Source: Mycobacterium paragordonae
GTDB lineage: Bacteria; Actinomycetota; Actinomycetes; Mycobacteriales; Mycobacteriaceae
Length of the DNA: 64,000 bases
NCBI RefSeq assembly: GCF_003614435.1
Contig: NZ_CP025546.1
Coordinates: 5,146,001 to 5,210,000, forward strand
Reading direction: 5' to 3'
Program-made: the position numbers and the translations under genes
Notes under the pieces: model-generated
Seen by the model: the letters and a program-made list of their open reading frames with translations, nothing else
What the model was told of the DNA's origin: nothing
Databases searched by the model: none
Shown here: one piece after another, positions 33,387 through 43,354 of the stretch
Position numbering within the stretch: position 1 is the stretch's first letter
Layout of the letters: each line of letters opens with the position of its first letter

Positions 33387-34538
33387 ATGTCCGCAACCCA
33401 AGATGACGCAACCGATCTGACCGCCGCGATCCGCTCCGCGCTGGGCAAGGTGATCGATCCCGAACTACGGCGCCCCATCACCGAGCTCGGGATGGTCAAG
33501 AGCATCGACCTGGGCGCCGACGGCAGCGTGCACGTCGAGATCTACCTGACCACCGCCGCCTGCCCGAAGAAGACCGAGATCAGCGACCGGGTCACTCAGG
33601 CGGTCACCGATGTCCCGGGCACCGGGACGGTGCGGGTGAGCCTGGACGTGATGAACGACGAGCAGCGCACCGAGCTGCGCAAGCAGTTGCGCGGGGACGC
33701 CGCCGAACCCGTCATCCCGTTCGCCCAGCCCAGCTCACTGACCCGCGTCTACGCGGTCGCTTCCGGCAAGGGCGGCGTCGGCAAGTCCACGGTCACCGTG
33801 AACCTGGCCGCGGCGATGGCTGCGCGCGGCCTGTCCGTCGGCCTGCTGGACGCCGACATCCACGGCCACTCCATTCCCCGGATGATGGGCACCACCGACC
33901 GGCCCACCCAGGTGGAATCGATGATCCTGCCGCCTATCGCCCATGAGGTGAAGGTCATCTCGATCGCCCAGTTCACCAAGGACAACACCCCGGTAGTCTG
34001 GCGCGGGCCGATGCTGCACCGCGCGCTGCAGCAGTTCCTGTCGGACGTCTACTGGGGCGACCTGGACGTGCTGCTGCTCGATTTGCCGCCCGGCACCGGC
34101 GATGTCGCGATCTCGCTGGCGCAGTTGCTGCCCAACGCCGAGATCCTGGTGGTGACCACGCCGCAGCTCGCCGCCGCCGAGGTGGCCGAACGGGCTGGCA
34201 GCATCGCCATACAGACACGCCAGCGGGTCGCTGGGGTGGTGGAGAACATGTCCGGCCTGACCCTGCCGGACGGCACCACGATGCAGGTGTTCGGCGAGGG
34301 CGGCGGCCAGCAGGTCGCCGAGCGACTGTCGCGGGCGGTCGGCGCGGACGTGCCGCTGCTGGGCCAGATTCCGCTCGATCCCGCACTGGTGGCTGCCGGC
34401 GATACCGGTGTGCCGATGGTTCTCAGCACGCCGGACTCCGCGGTGGGCAAGGAACTGGGTCGCATCGCCGACGGGTTGTCGTCGCGTCGGCGCGGCCTGG
34501 CGGGTATGTCCCTGGGCCTGGACCCGACCCGCCGATAG
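33387..34538 (+). CDS. mrp: Mrp/ApbC-family P-loop ATPase (iron-sulfur cluster carrier)
   Basis: This 383-residue protein starts at ATG 33387, with a GTG at 33384 as an alternative. An N-terminal MIP18/DUF59 domain (about residues 10-90; VIDPELRRPITELGMV) precedes a Mrp ATPase domain with the deviant Walker A GKGGVGKST (about 126-134), LLDADIHGHS, DVLLLDLPPGTGD and VVENMSG. These proteins carry Fe-S clusters to apo-targets. The CxxC that follows VENM in Enterobacteria is absent here (LTLPDGTTMQVFG), which is usual, as far as I recall, for actinobacterial Mrp. It is convergent with tatB across a strong hairpin. Confidence 0.95.
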   Translation: MSATQDDATDLTAAIRSALGKVIDPELRRPITELGMVKSIDLGADGSVHVEIYLTTAACPKKTEISDRVTQAVTDVPGTGTVRVSLDVMNDEQRTELRKQLRGDAAEPVIPFAQPSSLTRVYAVASGKGGVGKSTVTVNLAAAMAARGLSVGLLDADIHGHSIPRMMGTTDRPTQVESMILPPIAHEVKVISIAQFTKDNTPVVWRGPMLHRALQQFLSDVYWGDLDVLLLDLPPGTGDVAISLAQLLPNAEILVVTTPQLAAAEVAERAGSIAIQTRQRVAGVVENMSGLTLPDGTTMQVFGEGGGQQVAERLSRAVGADVPLLGQIPLDPALVAAGDTGVPMVLSTPDSAVGKELGRIADGLSSRRRGLAGMSLGLDPTRR

Positions 34539-34547
34539 GAGGCGTGA

Positions 34548-34599
34548 GCAGACGCGGAATCGCACCTGAGCAGATGCTCTAGCGCGATTTCGCGTCTGC
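34548..34599. terminator. Bidirectional terminator hairpin between mrp and tatB
   Basis: GCAGACGCGGAATCGC (34548-34563) pairs with GCGATTTCGCGTCTGC (34584-34599) over 16 positions with a single G-T wobble, and a 20-base loop. It lies between the convergent stop codons of mrp and tatB. A mycobacterial-style terminator without a U-tract is the simplest reading. Confidence 0.7.
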
Positions 34600-34609
34600 T
34601 GACCGCGGC

Positions 34610-35002
34610 TCAGGTGGCGTCGGTGTCGAACGGGGTGCGCTCGGGAGCTACCGGTGGCGCCGGCGGTGCCGGGGTCTCGGGTGCGGCCGGTGCTTGCGGC
34701 GCAGGCGCGTCGAAGTTACCGGTGAAGATCGAGTCGTCACCGTCGAGCAGGTGCTTGGTCAGCGCCGCCCGCGGGGTCATCCCCCGCAACTTCTGCAGCT
34801 CACTGAGTTGGCCGCGGATGTCGTCGAATTCGGGCCCGATGTCCTCGCGCAGTTGGTTGGACACGCCGCTGAGGTAGTCGCGGGCCTGCCGCAGGGCGCT
34901 CGCCGTCCAGCGGATCGCGCCCGGCAGCCGTTCTGGCCCGAGCACCACCAGCCCGACCACGACGAGGACGAGCATCTCCCCCCAGCCGATGTTGGCAAAC
35001 AT
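34610..35002 (-). CDS. tatB: Sec-independent protein translocase subunit TatB
   Basis: This 130-residue protein has the TatB/TatA fold: a short N-terminal membrane helix ([19 protein letters not shown]) with the conserved Glu near residue 9 and the Gly-Pro hinge, then an amphipathic helix (about 25-70). The C-terminal tail is rich in Pro, Ala and acidic residues. With TatA and TatC it exports folded proteins. Its ATG at 35002 directly follows the htrA stop, so it belongs to the htrA transcript. Confidence 0.95.
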   Translation of the reverse strand: MFANIGWGEMLVLVVVGLVVLGPERLPGAIRWTASALRQARDYLSGVSNQLREDIGPEFDDIRGQLSELQKLRGMTPRAALTKHLLDGDDSIFTGNFDAPAPQAPAAPETPAPPAPPVAPERTPFDTDAT

Positions 35003-36589
<1,587 letters not shown>

Positions 36590-36676
36590 TCATATTGATG
36601 TCCACCCTAGTATCCACGGATCCCCGCCGGTCGGCACGAACCCGCGCGACAGCCCGCGTAGGCACGCAACCGCAAG

Positions 36677-37063
36677 CTAGCGACGCTTCCGCTGATCGTC
36701 GCGCTCGGCAAAGTCGTCCGGGAGCGGCAGGCCGTCGTTGTGCGGGTAGTGCGGAATCTCGGACAGCAACCCGAGCAGCGAACTGGGGATGCGGATCGGG
36801 TGGGAGTCGCGCAGCGCCGCCCGTGCGCGGCTGTGGTCGTCGACTTCGGCGGCACACTGCGGGCACAGCGAAAGGTGGTGGGCGGCGCGCAGGTGCGCGT
36901 TCATCCTCAGCTCGCCGTCGACGAACGCGGCGATGGCCTCGATGGAGAGGTGCTCCGTGGAACGGAATTGACGCGGCGCGCCCACCGGCGCGTCGCTCTG
37001 AGAGGCGAATTGAGCGGGTAGCCACGAGAACGCACGCCGGAACACATCACCCCGGTCGGCCAT
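36677..37063 (-). CDS. rseA: Anti-sigma-E factor RseA (zinc-associated anti-sigma)
   Basis: This 128-residue soluble anti-sigma factor carries the ZAS motif HxxxCxxC in HHLSLCPQCAAEV (about residues 68-80), which binds zinc and responds to redox state. It sequesters SigE. Start is ATG 37063 (MADRGDVFRRAFSW) with an excellent GGAAGGAG Shine-Dalgarno 7 bases upstream; the frame continues 72 bases further without signal. It follows sigE on the same strand after 155 bp and precedes htrA. Confidence 0.93.
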   Translation of the reverse strand: MADRGDVFRRAFSWLPAQFASQSDAPVGAPRQFRSTEHLSIEAIAAFVDGELRMNAHLRAAHHLSLCPQCAAEVDDHSRARAALRDSHPIRIPSSLLGLLSEIPHYPHNDGLPLPDDFAERDDQRKRR

Positions 37064-37184
37064 CACCAGCTCCTTCCGCGCCCTATTAAGCCACTTGTAT
37101 CTCGAATGTAGCGCGGTGTGCTGCTTGATAACCATGATCGAACCTTCAAACCCCGGATTTTGGGATCAGTTGGCAACCGTGCAG

Positions 37185-37207
37185 TGGCCGAAACGATGAT
37201 TCGGCCA
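37185..37207. other. Perfect hairpin between sigE and rseA
   Basis: TGGCCGAA (37185-37192) and TTCGGCCA (37200-37207) form an 8-bp perfect stem with a 7-base loop just after the sigE stop codon. It could be a transcript attenuator or terminator that sets the SigE:RseA ratio, or an RNA stability element. No U-tract follows. Confidence 0.45.
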
Positions 37208-37218
37208 AAGCAGGCTGC

Positions 37219-37995
37219 TTAGCTGGCCGTCCGCATCGAGCGGTCGTCGTTCAGGCCGATTTCGGGATGGGCGGCCAGGTAGTCGCGCAGCGCCTGGCGC
37301 CCGCGGTGGATCCGGCTGCGAACGGTGCCGAGCTTGACGCCCAGGGTGGCGCCGATCTCCTCGTACGACAGACCTTCGATATCGCACAGGACCACTGCGG
37401 CACGGAACTCCGGCGGCAGCGAGTCGAGAGCGGCCTGCAGATCCGGACCCAGGCGCGAGTCGTGGTAGATCTGCTCAGGGTTCGGCTCGTCGGCCGGCAC
37501 TCGGTCGTAGTCCTCGGGCAGCGCCTCCATCCGGATGCGCGCCCGGCGGCGGACCATGTCGAGGAACAGGTTGGTGGTGATGCGGTGCAGCCAGCCTTCG
37601 AAAGTGCCGGGCTGGTAGTTCTGGACCGACCGGAAAACCCTGATGAAGGTCTCCTGCGTCAGGTCTTCGGCGTCGTGCTGGTTGCCGGAGAGCCGGTATG
37701 CCAGCCGGTACACCCGGTCGGCGTGCTGACGCACCAGCTCATCCCAGGACGGCATGGTGGCCTTGTCGCCGGTCGCGTCGAAAATCGCGGTGCCGAGCAA
37801 CGTGTCAGATGGTTCCACCCAGTCGTCATCAGCAACCTGTTGCGGGTGCGACATGGTGGTCGGGCTCAAAGTGGTGATTTTCAATTCCTCCGGTTTTCCC
37901 CTGCCATCCAGGGTCGGCAATTCTCCACTCGCCGAAACACGGAGTTCCCATTCCGTATTCCCACCAGCCTCGCCCCACAGTGCACCGCGTTCCAT
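37219..37995 (-). CDS. sigE: ECF RNA polymerase sigma factor SigE
   Basis: This 258-residue ECF sigma factor controls the response to surface, heat and oxidative stress. Region 2 contains [25 protein letters not shown] (about residues 95-125) and [21 protein letters not shown]; region 4 contains [25 protein letters not shown] (about 205-235). The region from [10 protein letters not shown] onward is nearly the M. tuberculosis sequence as I remember it, while the first 60 residues are variable. The ATG at 37995 gives the usual length; shorter isoforms from internal starts are possible, for example at the Met within PTTMSHPQQ. It is divergent from the O-methyltransferase gene. Confidence 0.97.
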   Translation of the reverse strand: MERGALWGEAGGNTEWELRVSASGELPTLDGRGKPEELKITTLSPTTMSHPQQVADDDWVEPSDTLLGTAIFDATGDKATMPSWDELVRQHADRVYRLAYRLSGNQHDAEDLTQETFIRVFRSVQNYQPGTFEGWLHRITTNLFLDMVRRRARIRMEALPEDYDRVPADEPNPEQIYHDSRLGPDLQAALDSLPPEFRAAVVLCDIEGLSYEEIGATLGVKLGTVRSRIHRGRQALRDYLAAHPEIGLNDDRSMRTAS

Positions 37996-38040
37996 ACGGC
38001 TTACCGTCGCTTACCCGAGTGTGGGCGAGGTATGAGCAGT

Positions 38041-38056
38041 CTGAGCTTTAGCTGAG
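38041..38056. promoter_or_regulatory. Candidate MprA box upstream of sigE
   Basis: On the minus strand the sequence reads CTCAG-CTAAAG-CTCAG, a direct repeat lying about 45-60 bases upstream of the sigE start. The stress regulator MprA binds loosely conserved direct repeats containing CTCAG and activates sigE in M. tuberculosis (family knowledge). The match is short, so confidence is limited. Confidence 0.4.
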
Positions 38057-38198
38057 AAACCATACTGTTACCTACCTTTTCCAGCGGTTATGGAGTTTGC
38101 TATGACCTCCCTCCGCCGGCCGATCCCGGGCGTGTCGTCACCGGCGCCCACGGGCGCGCCTGAGCGACGGCACCACCGGTTCGGCATACTCTGCGGAC

Positions 38199-38873
38199 AT
38201 GGAGGGCACGTCCAACACCAGCGACGAGACCGGCCAAGCGACCCGCAGCAGGGCGGATTCGCTTGTGGCGCACGCCGAAGAGTCGATATCGGAGGATGCG
38301 ATCCTGGCCGGCGCCCGGGAACGCGCCGTGGACAGCGGGGCCGGCGCGGTCACCCCGGCGGTCGGAGCGCTGCTGAGTCTGCTGGTCAAGCTGAGCGGCG
38401 GCAAGGCCGTCGCCGAGGTGGGCACCGGGGCGGGCGTCAGCGGGCTGTGGTTGCTGTCGGGCATGAGCGACGACGGCGTCCTGACCACCATCGATATCGA
38501 ACCGGAATATGTGCGGCTGGCCCGGCAGGCCTTCGCCGAGGCGCAGGTGGGGCCCTCACGCACCCGACTGATCAGCGGACGCGCCCAGGAAGTGCTCACC
38601 CGGCTCGCCGACGACTCCTACGACCTGGTGTTCATCGACGCCGACCCGATCGACCAACCGGAGTATGTGGTCGAAGGCGTCCGCTTGTTGCGATCCGGCG
38701 GAATCATCGTCGTGCATCGCGCGGCACTGGGCGGCCGCGCCGGTGATCCCGAAGCTCGCGACGCCGAGGTGGCCGCCGTGCGCGAAGCGGCCCGATTGAT
38801 CGCCGAGGACGAACGGCTGACTCCGGCGCTGATACCGCTGGGCGACGGGTTGCTGGCCGCTGTGCGCGACTAG
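38199..38873 (+). CDS. SAM-dependent O-methyltransferase (Rv1220c type)
   Basis: This 224-residue class I methyltransferase of the catechol/caffeoyl-CoA O-methyltransferase family has motif [17 protein letters not shown] (about residues 70-85), motif [13 protein letters not shown], the metal/substrate segment [13 protein letters not shown] (about 145-157) and [13 protein letters not shown]. The substrate is unknown. It is divergent from sigE, and its stop is 2 bp from the end of the convergent PE_PGRS gene. ATG 38199 is the family-typical start. Confidence 0.92.
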   Translation: MEGTSNTSDETGQATRSRADSLVAHAEESISEDAILAGARERAVDSGAGAVTPAVGALLSLLVKLSGGKAVAEVGTGAGVSGLWLLSGMSDDGVLTTIDIEPEYVRLARQAFAEAQVGPSRTRLISGRAQEVLTRLADDSYDLVFIDADPIDQPEYVVEGVRLLRSGGIIVVHRAALGGRAGDPEARDAEVAAVREAARLIAEDERLTPALIPLGDGLLAAVRD

Positions 38874-38875
38874 GG

Positions 38876-40639
38876 TTACGCCCCGATCAGCGTCTCGGCG
38901 ATCGCGAACGGGAAGTGCACGGTGGCGGTAGCCACCTCTCGGACCCCGTCGCGAACCGCATTGACGATGGTCGCCGGGTTGCCGGTCAGTAGCGAAGTTC
39001 CGATGTCGTAGCCCGCGAACTGCGGTGCCGTGACGAAGTTGCGCACGTCGACGAACAGTTGGGTCGGCAGGTTCGCGGGCCCGACGGGCACCCCGTCGTA
39101 GCTCACCATCGTCCAGCCGGTCGCCGGACTGCCCTTCACCACAACGACTCCGGTGTTCGGCAGCGAGTGGGTGATCAGGAACAACGGGTTGGGATTGTCG
39201 ACCATCATCATCGTGCCGGTCTCGATGGTCAGTGCACTGGAATAGGCGACGACGGCGTGGCTGGGAGCCGACGCGCCGACGTTGTACATGGTTTGCACGG
39301 CGTTGTTGAACCCGGCGGCGAAGTTCAACCCGGTCGGGTTCGTCGAGAGCGGCGCCAGCATCGGGAAGGCCGGCAGCCCGAGCGTCCACACCAGCGGGCC
39401 GCCCAGATACAGCAGTCCCGCCGGGATCTGCGGCAGGTCCTCGAACAGGCCGGCGTTGATCTCGTTGAGTCCGGGCAGCACGACGGCGGCCGGTTGTCCC
39501 GCGAAAGCCACCAGCGCCGCGGCCGTTTCCTGCGTCCTGATCATCTGCGAGTCGAAGATGCCGCCGAAGATGCCCTGGCCGTTGAGGACGTTGGCGACGT
39601 TGGCCGCTTGCAGAACGCCCGTCGCGTCCAGCGGGGGGCCGGGTACGGCGGTGTCGAGGATGCCGGCCGCGTTGCTCGCCGTCTGGCCGTGCCGGACGAA
39701 CTCGATCGTGACCATCTGGTCGTTGAGGACGGGGACGGTTGAACCGCCCAGGCCGATGAACAGGCCGGGGTAACCGCGTGCCCCGAAAGCTCCGGTGGGT
39801 GTACCGGATCCGCCGGCGCCGCCGTACCCACCGTCGCCGAACAGCAACGCCTGGCCGCCCGCCCCGCCGGCACCGCCGGGATCGGTGATGAGCAGCGCCG
39901 CACCGCCGAGGCCGCCCCGACCACCGTTGCCCATCAGCAGGCCGCCGACACCACCGGTGCCGCCCGCACCGCCGGCCCAGCCGGTACCGCCGATGCCACC
40001 GGTGCCGATCAACCCGGCGTTCCCGCCGATTCCACCGGCCAGAGGCAGCACACCGCCGGTCGGCGAATAACCGGGCCCGCCGTCGCCGAGCAGAAAGCCG
40101 CCGGCCCCGCCGTTGGGTGACGCGGCGGTTCCGGCCGCCCCATTCCCGATCAGGTCGCGCCCGAACAACGCCTGCGTGGGCGCGTTGATGATCGGATCGA
40201 TCGCCTCGCCCAGCGGGCTGAAGATCCATGCCTGCCCGGCGGCGTGAACCGGTTTGTAGATGAGGGCCTGGAACGCGCCGGAGGTGAATTCGTTCCAGGC
40301 CTCCAGCGGCGCGGCGGCGAATCCACCACCGAGCAGCGTGGCCTCCAGCTGCGCCAGAGCCGCTGCTTCGGCGCCGCCGTAGGACGCCGCGGCCGCGCCG
40401 AGATTGCGCACGAACTCCTGGTGATACACCGCCGCCTGCACAGCCGCCGCGCGGTACTCGGTCGCGTGCGTGCCGAACAGTGCCGCGATCGCGACCGACA
40501 CCTCATCGGCGGCCGCCGCGGCCAGCTGAGTCGTCGGGATCGCCGCGGCCAGGTTGCCGGCGCCGACGGCCGCTCCGATCTGTGCGGCATCCGCCGACGC
40601 CGTTTCGATCATGTCCAGTGCCGCGACCACAAACGACAT
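38876..40639 (-). CDS. PE_PGRS protein with C-terminal histidine phosphatase (phosphoglycerate-mutase-like) domain
   Basis: This 587-residue protein begins MSFVVAALDMIETAS, the canonical PE start; ATG 40639 has GAGGAG nine bases upstream, so I reject the 13-residue extension. The PE domain spans residues 1-95, followed by the LIGNGA-type linker near 165. A short Gly-Ala PGRS block (about 170-290) precedes a histidine-phosphatase superfamily domain from about residue 308 (EFVRHGQTASNAAGIL, catalytic His in RHG; IRTQETAAAL). The same PE-PGRS-phosphatase plan is known in PE_PGRS11 (Rv0754) of M. tuberculosis. It is probably exported to the cell surface by a type VII system. Confidence 0.92.
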   Translation of the reverse strand: MSFVVAALDMIETASADAAQIGAAVGAGNLAAAIPTTQLAAAAADEVSVAIAALFGTHATEYRAAAVQAAVYHQEFVRNLGAAAASYGGAEAAALAQLEATLLGGGFAAAPLEAWNEFTSGAFQALIYKPVHAAGQAWIFSPLGEAIDPIINAPTQALFGRDLIGNGAAGTAASPNGGAGGFLLGDGGPGYSPTGGVLPLAGGIGGNAGLIGTGGIGGTGWAGGAGGTGGVGGLLMGNGGRGGLGGAALLITDPGGAGGAGGQALLFGDGGYGGAGGSGTPTGAFGARGYPGLFIGLGGSTVPVLNDQMVTIEFVRHGQTASNAAGILDTAVPGPPLDATGVLQAANVANVLNGQGIFGGIFDSQMIRTQETAAALVAFAGQPAAVVLPGLNEINAGLFEDLPQIPAGLLYLGGPLVWTLGLPAFPMLAPLSTNPTGLNFAAGFNNAVQTMYNVGASAPSHAVVAYSSALTIETGTMMMVDNPNPLFLITHSLPNTGVVVVKGSPATGWTMVSYDGVPVGPANLPTQLFVDVRNFVTAPQFAGYDIGTSLLTGNPATIVNAVRDGVREVATATVHFPFAIAETLIGA

Positions 40640-40730
40640 TTCGCTACTCCTCGATGCGTAATTTTGCCCGACCGACATCTTGGCACCTCAGCCGAGAAAA
40701 AGTCGCGGATTCGACGAGTTTTTGCAGCCC

Positions 40731-40850
40731 TCAGGAGCCGCGCAGCGCCGCGATCCCGGCGTCCAGCGCCGCCTCCGGATACGAGAGGTCGCCCGTGGCC
40801 AGCATGATGCCGACTCCGCCCTGGATTCCGGCGAGCGGGCGCTCGAATTC
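40731..40850 (-). pseudogene. Remnant: C-terminus of a TetR-family regulator
   Basis: The minus-strand frame ending at the TGA at 40731-40733 reads ...LAGIQGGVGIMLATGDLSYP then EAALDAGIAALRGS, which has the look of a TetR C-terminal helix pair (compare family endings of the form LxQGGxxLAxxxxDxxPLxxALDxxLAxL). There is no N-terminal HTH and no start; the frame loses plausibility beyond about 40860. It lies inside the 383-bp stretch between the PE_PGRS and PPE genes. The identity is inferred from pattern only. Confidence 0.45.
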
Positions 40851-41006
40851 GCCGACAACGTCGGGCCGATGCTGGCCCGCGTCCCGTCGCGCCGGATGAG
40901 CACTCCGGAGGAGGTGGCCGCCGCCGTGGTGTTCCTAAGCGGCGACGACTCCGCCAACATCCACGGCTCCATCCTCAGCGTGGACGGGGGGTGGGCGGCG
41001 GTGTGA
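40851..41006 (+). pseudogene. Remnant: C-terminus of a short-chain dehydrogenase/reductase
   Basis: The plus-strand frame ending with the TGA at 41004-41006 reads ADNVGPMLARVPSRRMSTPEEV then AAAVVFLSGDDSANIHGSIL and SVDGGWAAV. This is the unmistakable SDR C-terminus (TPEEVAxxVxFL...GxxLxVDGG). The Rossmann fold, the GxxxGxG motif and the YxxxK active site are all missing, so about 80 percent of the gene is gone. Any short ORF reading through it is not functional as a dehydrogenase. Confidence 0.8.
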
Positions 41007-41022
41007 GCCCCACTCGGGCGAT

Positions 41023-43173
41023 TCAGGGGTTGAAGAATCCGGACTGTCCGACGCCAGCGTTGAACCCGCCCGAATCCGCACCAGGACCGGTGTTGCCAAG
41101 TCCCGAGCTGTGCTGGCCGGTATTGAGGAAGCCCGTGTTGTAGTAGCCCGCGTTTGCGAAGCCGATGTCGTGGTTGCCCGCGTTGAAGAAGCCCACTTGC
41201 AGTCCACCGGCGCCGTGGTTGAAGAAGCCGGTGTTGGTGCCGGCGCCGCTCGAGTTGAAGAAGCCCGCGTTGTCCTCGCCGCCGCCCGAATTACCCCATC
41301 CTGAACCGTATCCACCAGAGGTCGTGTTGTTCAGACCCGAGTTGAAGTTACCCGAGTTGAAGAATCCGGAATTGCCCGTGCCCGAATTGCCGAAGCCCGA
41401 GTTGCCGGCGTTGATCCCGGTGCCGCCGAACCCTGTATTGACATCACCGGAGTTGAACAGACCGGTGTTGGTGTCACCGGAATTGAACAGACCGGTGTTG
41501 GTGAAGCCCGTATTGAAGAAGCCGGTGTTGCCGCCCAGTCCCAGGAAACCCTGACCGAACACAGGATCCGTGCCGCTGCCCCCGGCGTTGAAGCCGCCGG
41601 TATTGCCGATGCCGGTGTTGGACCAACCGACGTTGCCGAAGCCGGCGTTGAACGAACCCACGTTGTGGTTACCCGCGTTGAAGAAGCCCACATTGTGACC
41701 GAAAAGCGAAGTGCCGCCGGAGTTGAACGCTCCCAGGTTGCCGTTGCCGGAGTTGGCCAAACCCATATTCGTGCTGCCGGCGTTGAACGAGCCGCTGTTG
41801 AAGCTGCCGGCGTTGAACAGCCCGGTGTTGGTGCTACCGGAATTTCCGAGCCCGAAACTGTTGACACCCGAATTGAGCAGCCCCACGTTATGGACGCCGG
41901 TATTGCCGAAGCCCAGGTTGGCGCTCCCGGAGTTGAAGAACCCGGAGTTGCCGACGCCGGAGTTGAACAGGCCGGTGTTGCCGCTGCCGGAGTTGAAGCC
42001 GCCGAAGCCGACCTGGTTGTCGCCGGTCAGCCCGATGCCGAAATTGCCGTGCCCAGTGTTGGCCAAACCGAAGTTGCCGTCACCGGTATTGCCGAAGCCG
42101 AAGTTGAAGCTGCCGTTGTTGCCCAGCCCGAAATTCCAGCCGGCGTTGTTGGCGTTGAGCCCTCCGATGCCGATCTGGTTGTTGCCGGTGAGCCCGATAC
42201 CGATGTTGTTGTTGCCGACGTTGCCGAGACCGAAATTGTTGAGGCCGACGTTTCCGATGCCGATGTTGTAGGTGCCGAGATTGTTCAGGCCCACATTGAA
42301 GGCAGAGGCAGCTCCGGTGACCGCCCCGGCCAGATTCCCGTTGCCGAAACCGAGATTGCCGGTGCCGACGTTGCCCAGTCCGAGATTGAACTGGCCGATG
42401 TTGCCCAGGCCGATGTTGTAGGTAGCCGCACCGGGGTAGGGCGCACCGGGTACGCCCAGAGTCGCGTTCCCGTTGCCGGCACCGATGTTGAACGAGCCGT
42501 AGTTGCCGAGGCCGAAGTTGCCGCTGCCGCCGCTGCCCGGGCCGCTGTTGCCCGCGCCGAAGTTGAAGCTTCCGACGTTGCCGCCGCCGACGTTGAAGTC
42601 ACCGATGTTGCCGATCCCCAGGTTGAGGCCTTGATTGAGGCCCGAGTTGAAGCCCTGCACGAGCTGCTGAAGCGGCGCCAGTTGTGCGGCGGCCGCCGAC
42701 ACCCCGGCGTGATAGCCCGACATCGCGGTCACATCCTGGGCCCACATCTGTTCGTAGAGCGCCTCCGCGGCCGCGATTGCCGGCGCGTTGAAGCCGAAGA
42801 TGTTCGACCGCACCAACGAAACGAACTGAGTCCGGTTGGCCGCCACCAACTGCGGATGCACCGTCGCCGCGCGCACCGACTCGAACACCGCAGCCACCAC
42901 GTTGGCCTGACCTGCCGCCGACTGGGCGTGGGCCGCCGCCGTGCTCAACCATGACGAGTAGGGCGCGGCCGCGGCGGCCATCGCGGTCGAGGCGGCGCCC
43001 TGCCAGGACGTCTGCACCAAGTCCGACGTCACTGAGTTGAAGGACTCCGCTGCCGACGCTAACTCGGCGGCCAGCCCGTCCCAGGCCGTCGCCGCCGCCA
43101 ACATCGGTGCGGAGCCCGCCCCGGAGAAGATCTGCGTCGAAGTGATCTCCGGCGGCAAGATCGAAAAATTCAT
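41023..43173 (-). CDS. PPE-MPTR family protein
   Basis: This 716-residue PPE protein starts [12 protein letters not shown], with the PPE motif at residues 7-9 and the WxG turn in TSWQGAAS near residue 57. The four-helix PPE domain runs to about 180. The remaining 520 residues are tandem pentapeptide repeats of the MPTR class (NxGxGN, with GSFNFG, GLANTG, GLFNSG variants) predicted to fold as a right-handed beta-helix. It is probably secreted or surface-bound through a type VII system. No PE partner lies immediately upstream. The protein ends cleanly in GFFNP. Confidence 0.95.
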   Translation of the reverse strand: MNFSILPPEITSTQIFSGAGSAPMLAAATAWDGLAAELASAAESFNSVTSDLVQTSWQGAASTAMAAAAAPYSSWLSTAAAHAQSAAGQANVVAAVFESVRAATVHPQLVAANRTQFVSLVRSNIFGFNAPAIAAAEALYEQMWAQDVTAMSGYHAGVSAAAAQLAPLQQLVQGFNSGLNQGLNLGIGNIGDFNVGGGNVGSFNFGAGNSGPGSGGSGNFGLGNYGSFNIGAGNGNATLGVPGAPYPGAATYNIGLGNIGQFNLGLGNVGTGNLGFGNGNLAGAVTGAASAFNVGLNNLGTYNIGIGNVGLNNFGLGNVGNNNIGIGLTGNNQIGIGGLNANNAGWNFGLGNNGSFNFGFGNTGDGNFGLANTGHGNFGIGLTGDNQVGFGGFNSGSGNTGLFNSGVGNSGFFNSGSANLGFGNTGVHNVGLLNSGVNSFGLGNSGSTNTGLFNAGSFNSGSFNAGSTNMGLANSGNGNLGAFNSGGTSLFGHNVGFFNAGNHNVGSFNAGFGNVGWSNTGIGNTGGFNAGGSGTDPVFGQGFLGLGGNTGFFNTGFTNTGLFNSGDTNTGLFNSGDVNTGFGGTGINAGNSGFGNSGTGNSGFFNSGNFNSGLNNTTSGGYGSGWGNSGGGEDNAGFFNSSGAGTNTGFFNHGAGGLQVGFFNAGNHDIGFANAGYYNTGFLNTGQHSSGLGNTGPGADSGGFNAGVGQSGFFNP
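41026..42588 (-). repeat. MPTR coding repeat array
   Basis: The 3' three-quarters of the PPE gene is a 15-bp periodic repeat encoding N-x-G-x-G pentapeptides. The plus strand shows recurring TTGCC/GTTGAA blocks such as ccggtgttg and gagttgaa. Repeat unit type drifts along the array (GLGN near the PPE domain, FNSG in the middle and end). It is prone to slippage and assembly error. Confidence 0.9.
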
Positions 43174-43309
43174 TACGCCCCCCTGGCTTCTCGGGCCGCC
43201 ACGGTTGCGGTGGTGGCCCTGACACCAGGGCGGCCCGCGAGAAACCGTATCGAAAAGTGGAGCGCTGCGGGCGCTTTCGAGCTACCTCCGGCACGACGAG
43301 TCCACCCCC

Positions 43310-43354
43310 TTGACGTAGACTGAACGCGCGTTTAGTGTACTGAACATGCGTTCA
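43310..43354 (+). promoter_or_regulatory. Self-overlapping promoter and twin operators of the TetR/RaaS gene
   Basis: A -35 TTGACG (43310-43315) and a -10 TAGTGT (43333-43338) are 17 bp apart, placing transcription start at about the A of the ATG at 43346, so the mRNA is probably leaderless. Two 14-bp pseudo-palindromes, TGAACGCGCGTTTA (43321-43334) and TGAACATGCGTTCA (43341-43354), cover the spacer/-10 and the start codon. This is the arrangement expected for TetR autorepression. Confidence 0.75.

Noticed and set aside
34200..34340. Missing CxxC in Mrp as a sign of a broken gene
   Set aside because: Walker and switch motifs are intact, and actinobacterial Mrp proteins, as I recall them, normally have LPDG here.
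41023..42588. CRISPR-like or satellite array suggested by the regular repeats
   Set aside because: The 15-bp period is coding (NxGxG pentapeptides) with no spacers, so it is the MPTR of a PPE gene.
41665..42954. Plus-strand frames opposite the PPE gene with Pro-Glu-Leu repeats
   Set aside because: They are the complement of the MPTR pentapeptide repeat; the minus strand has the PPE motif and start.
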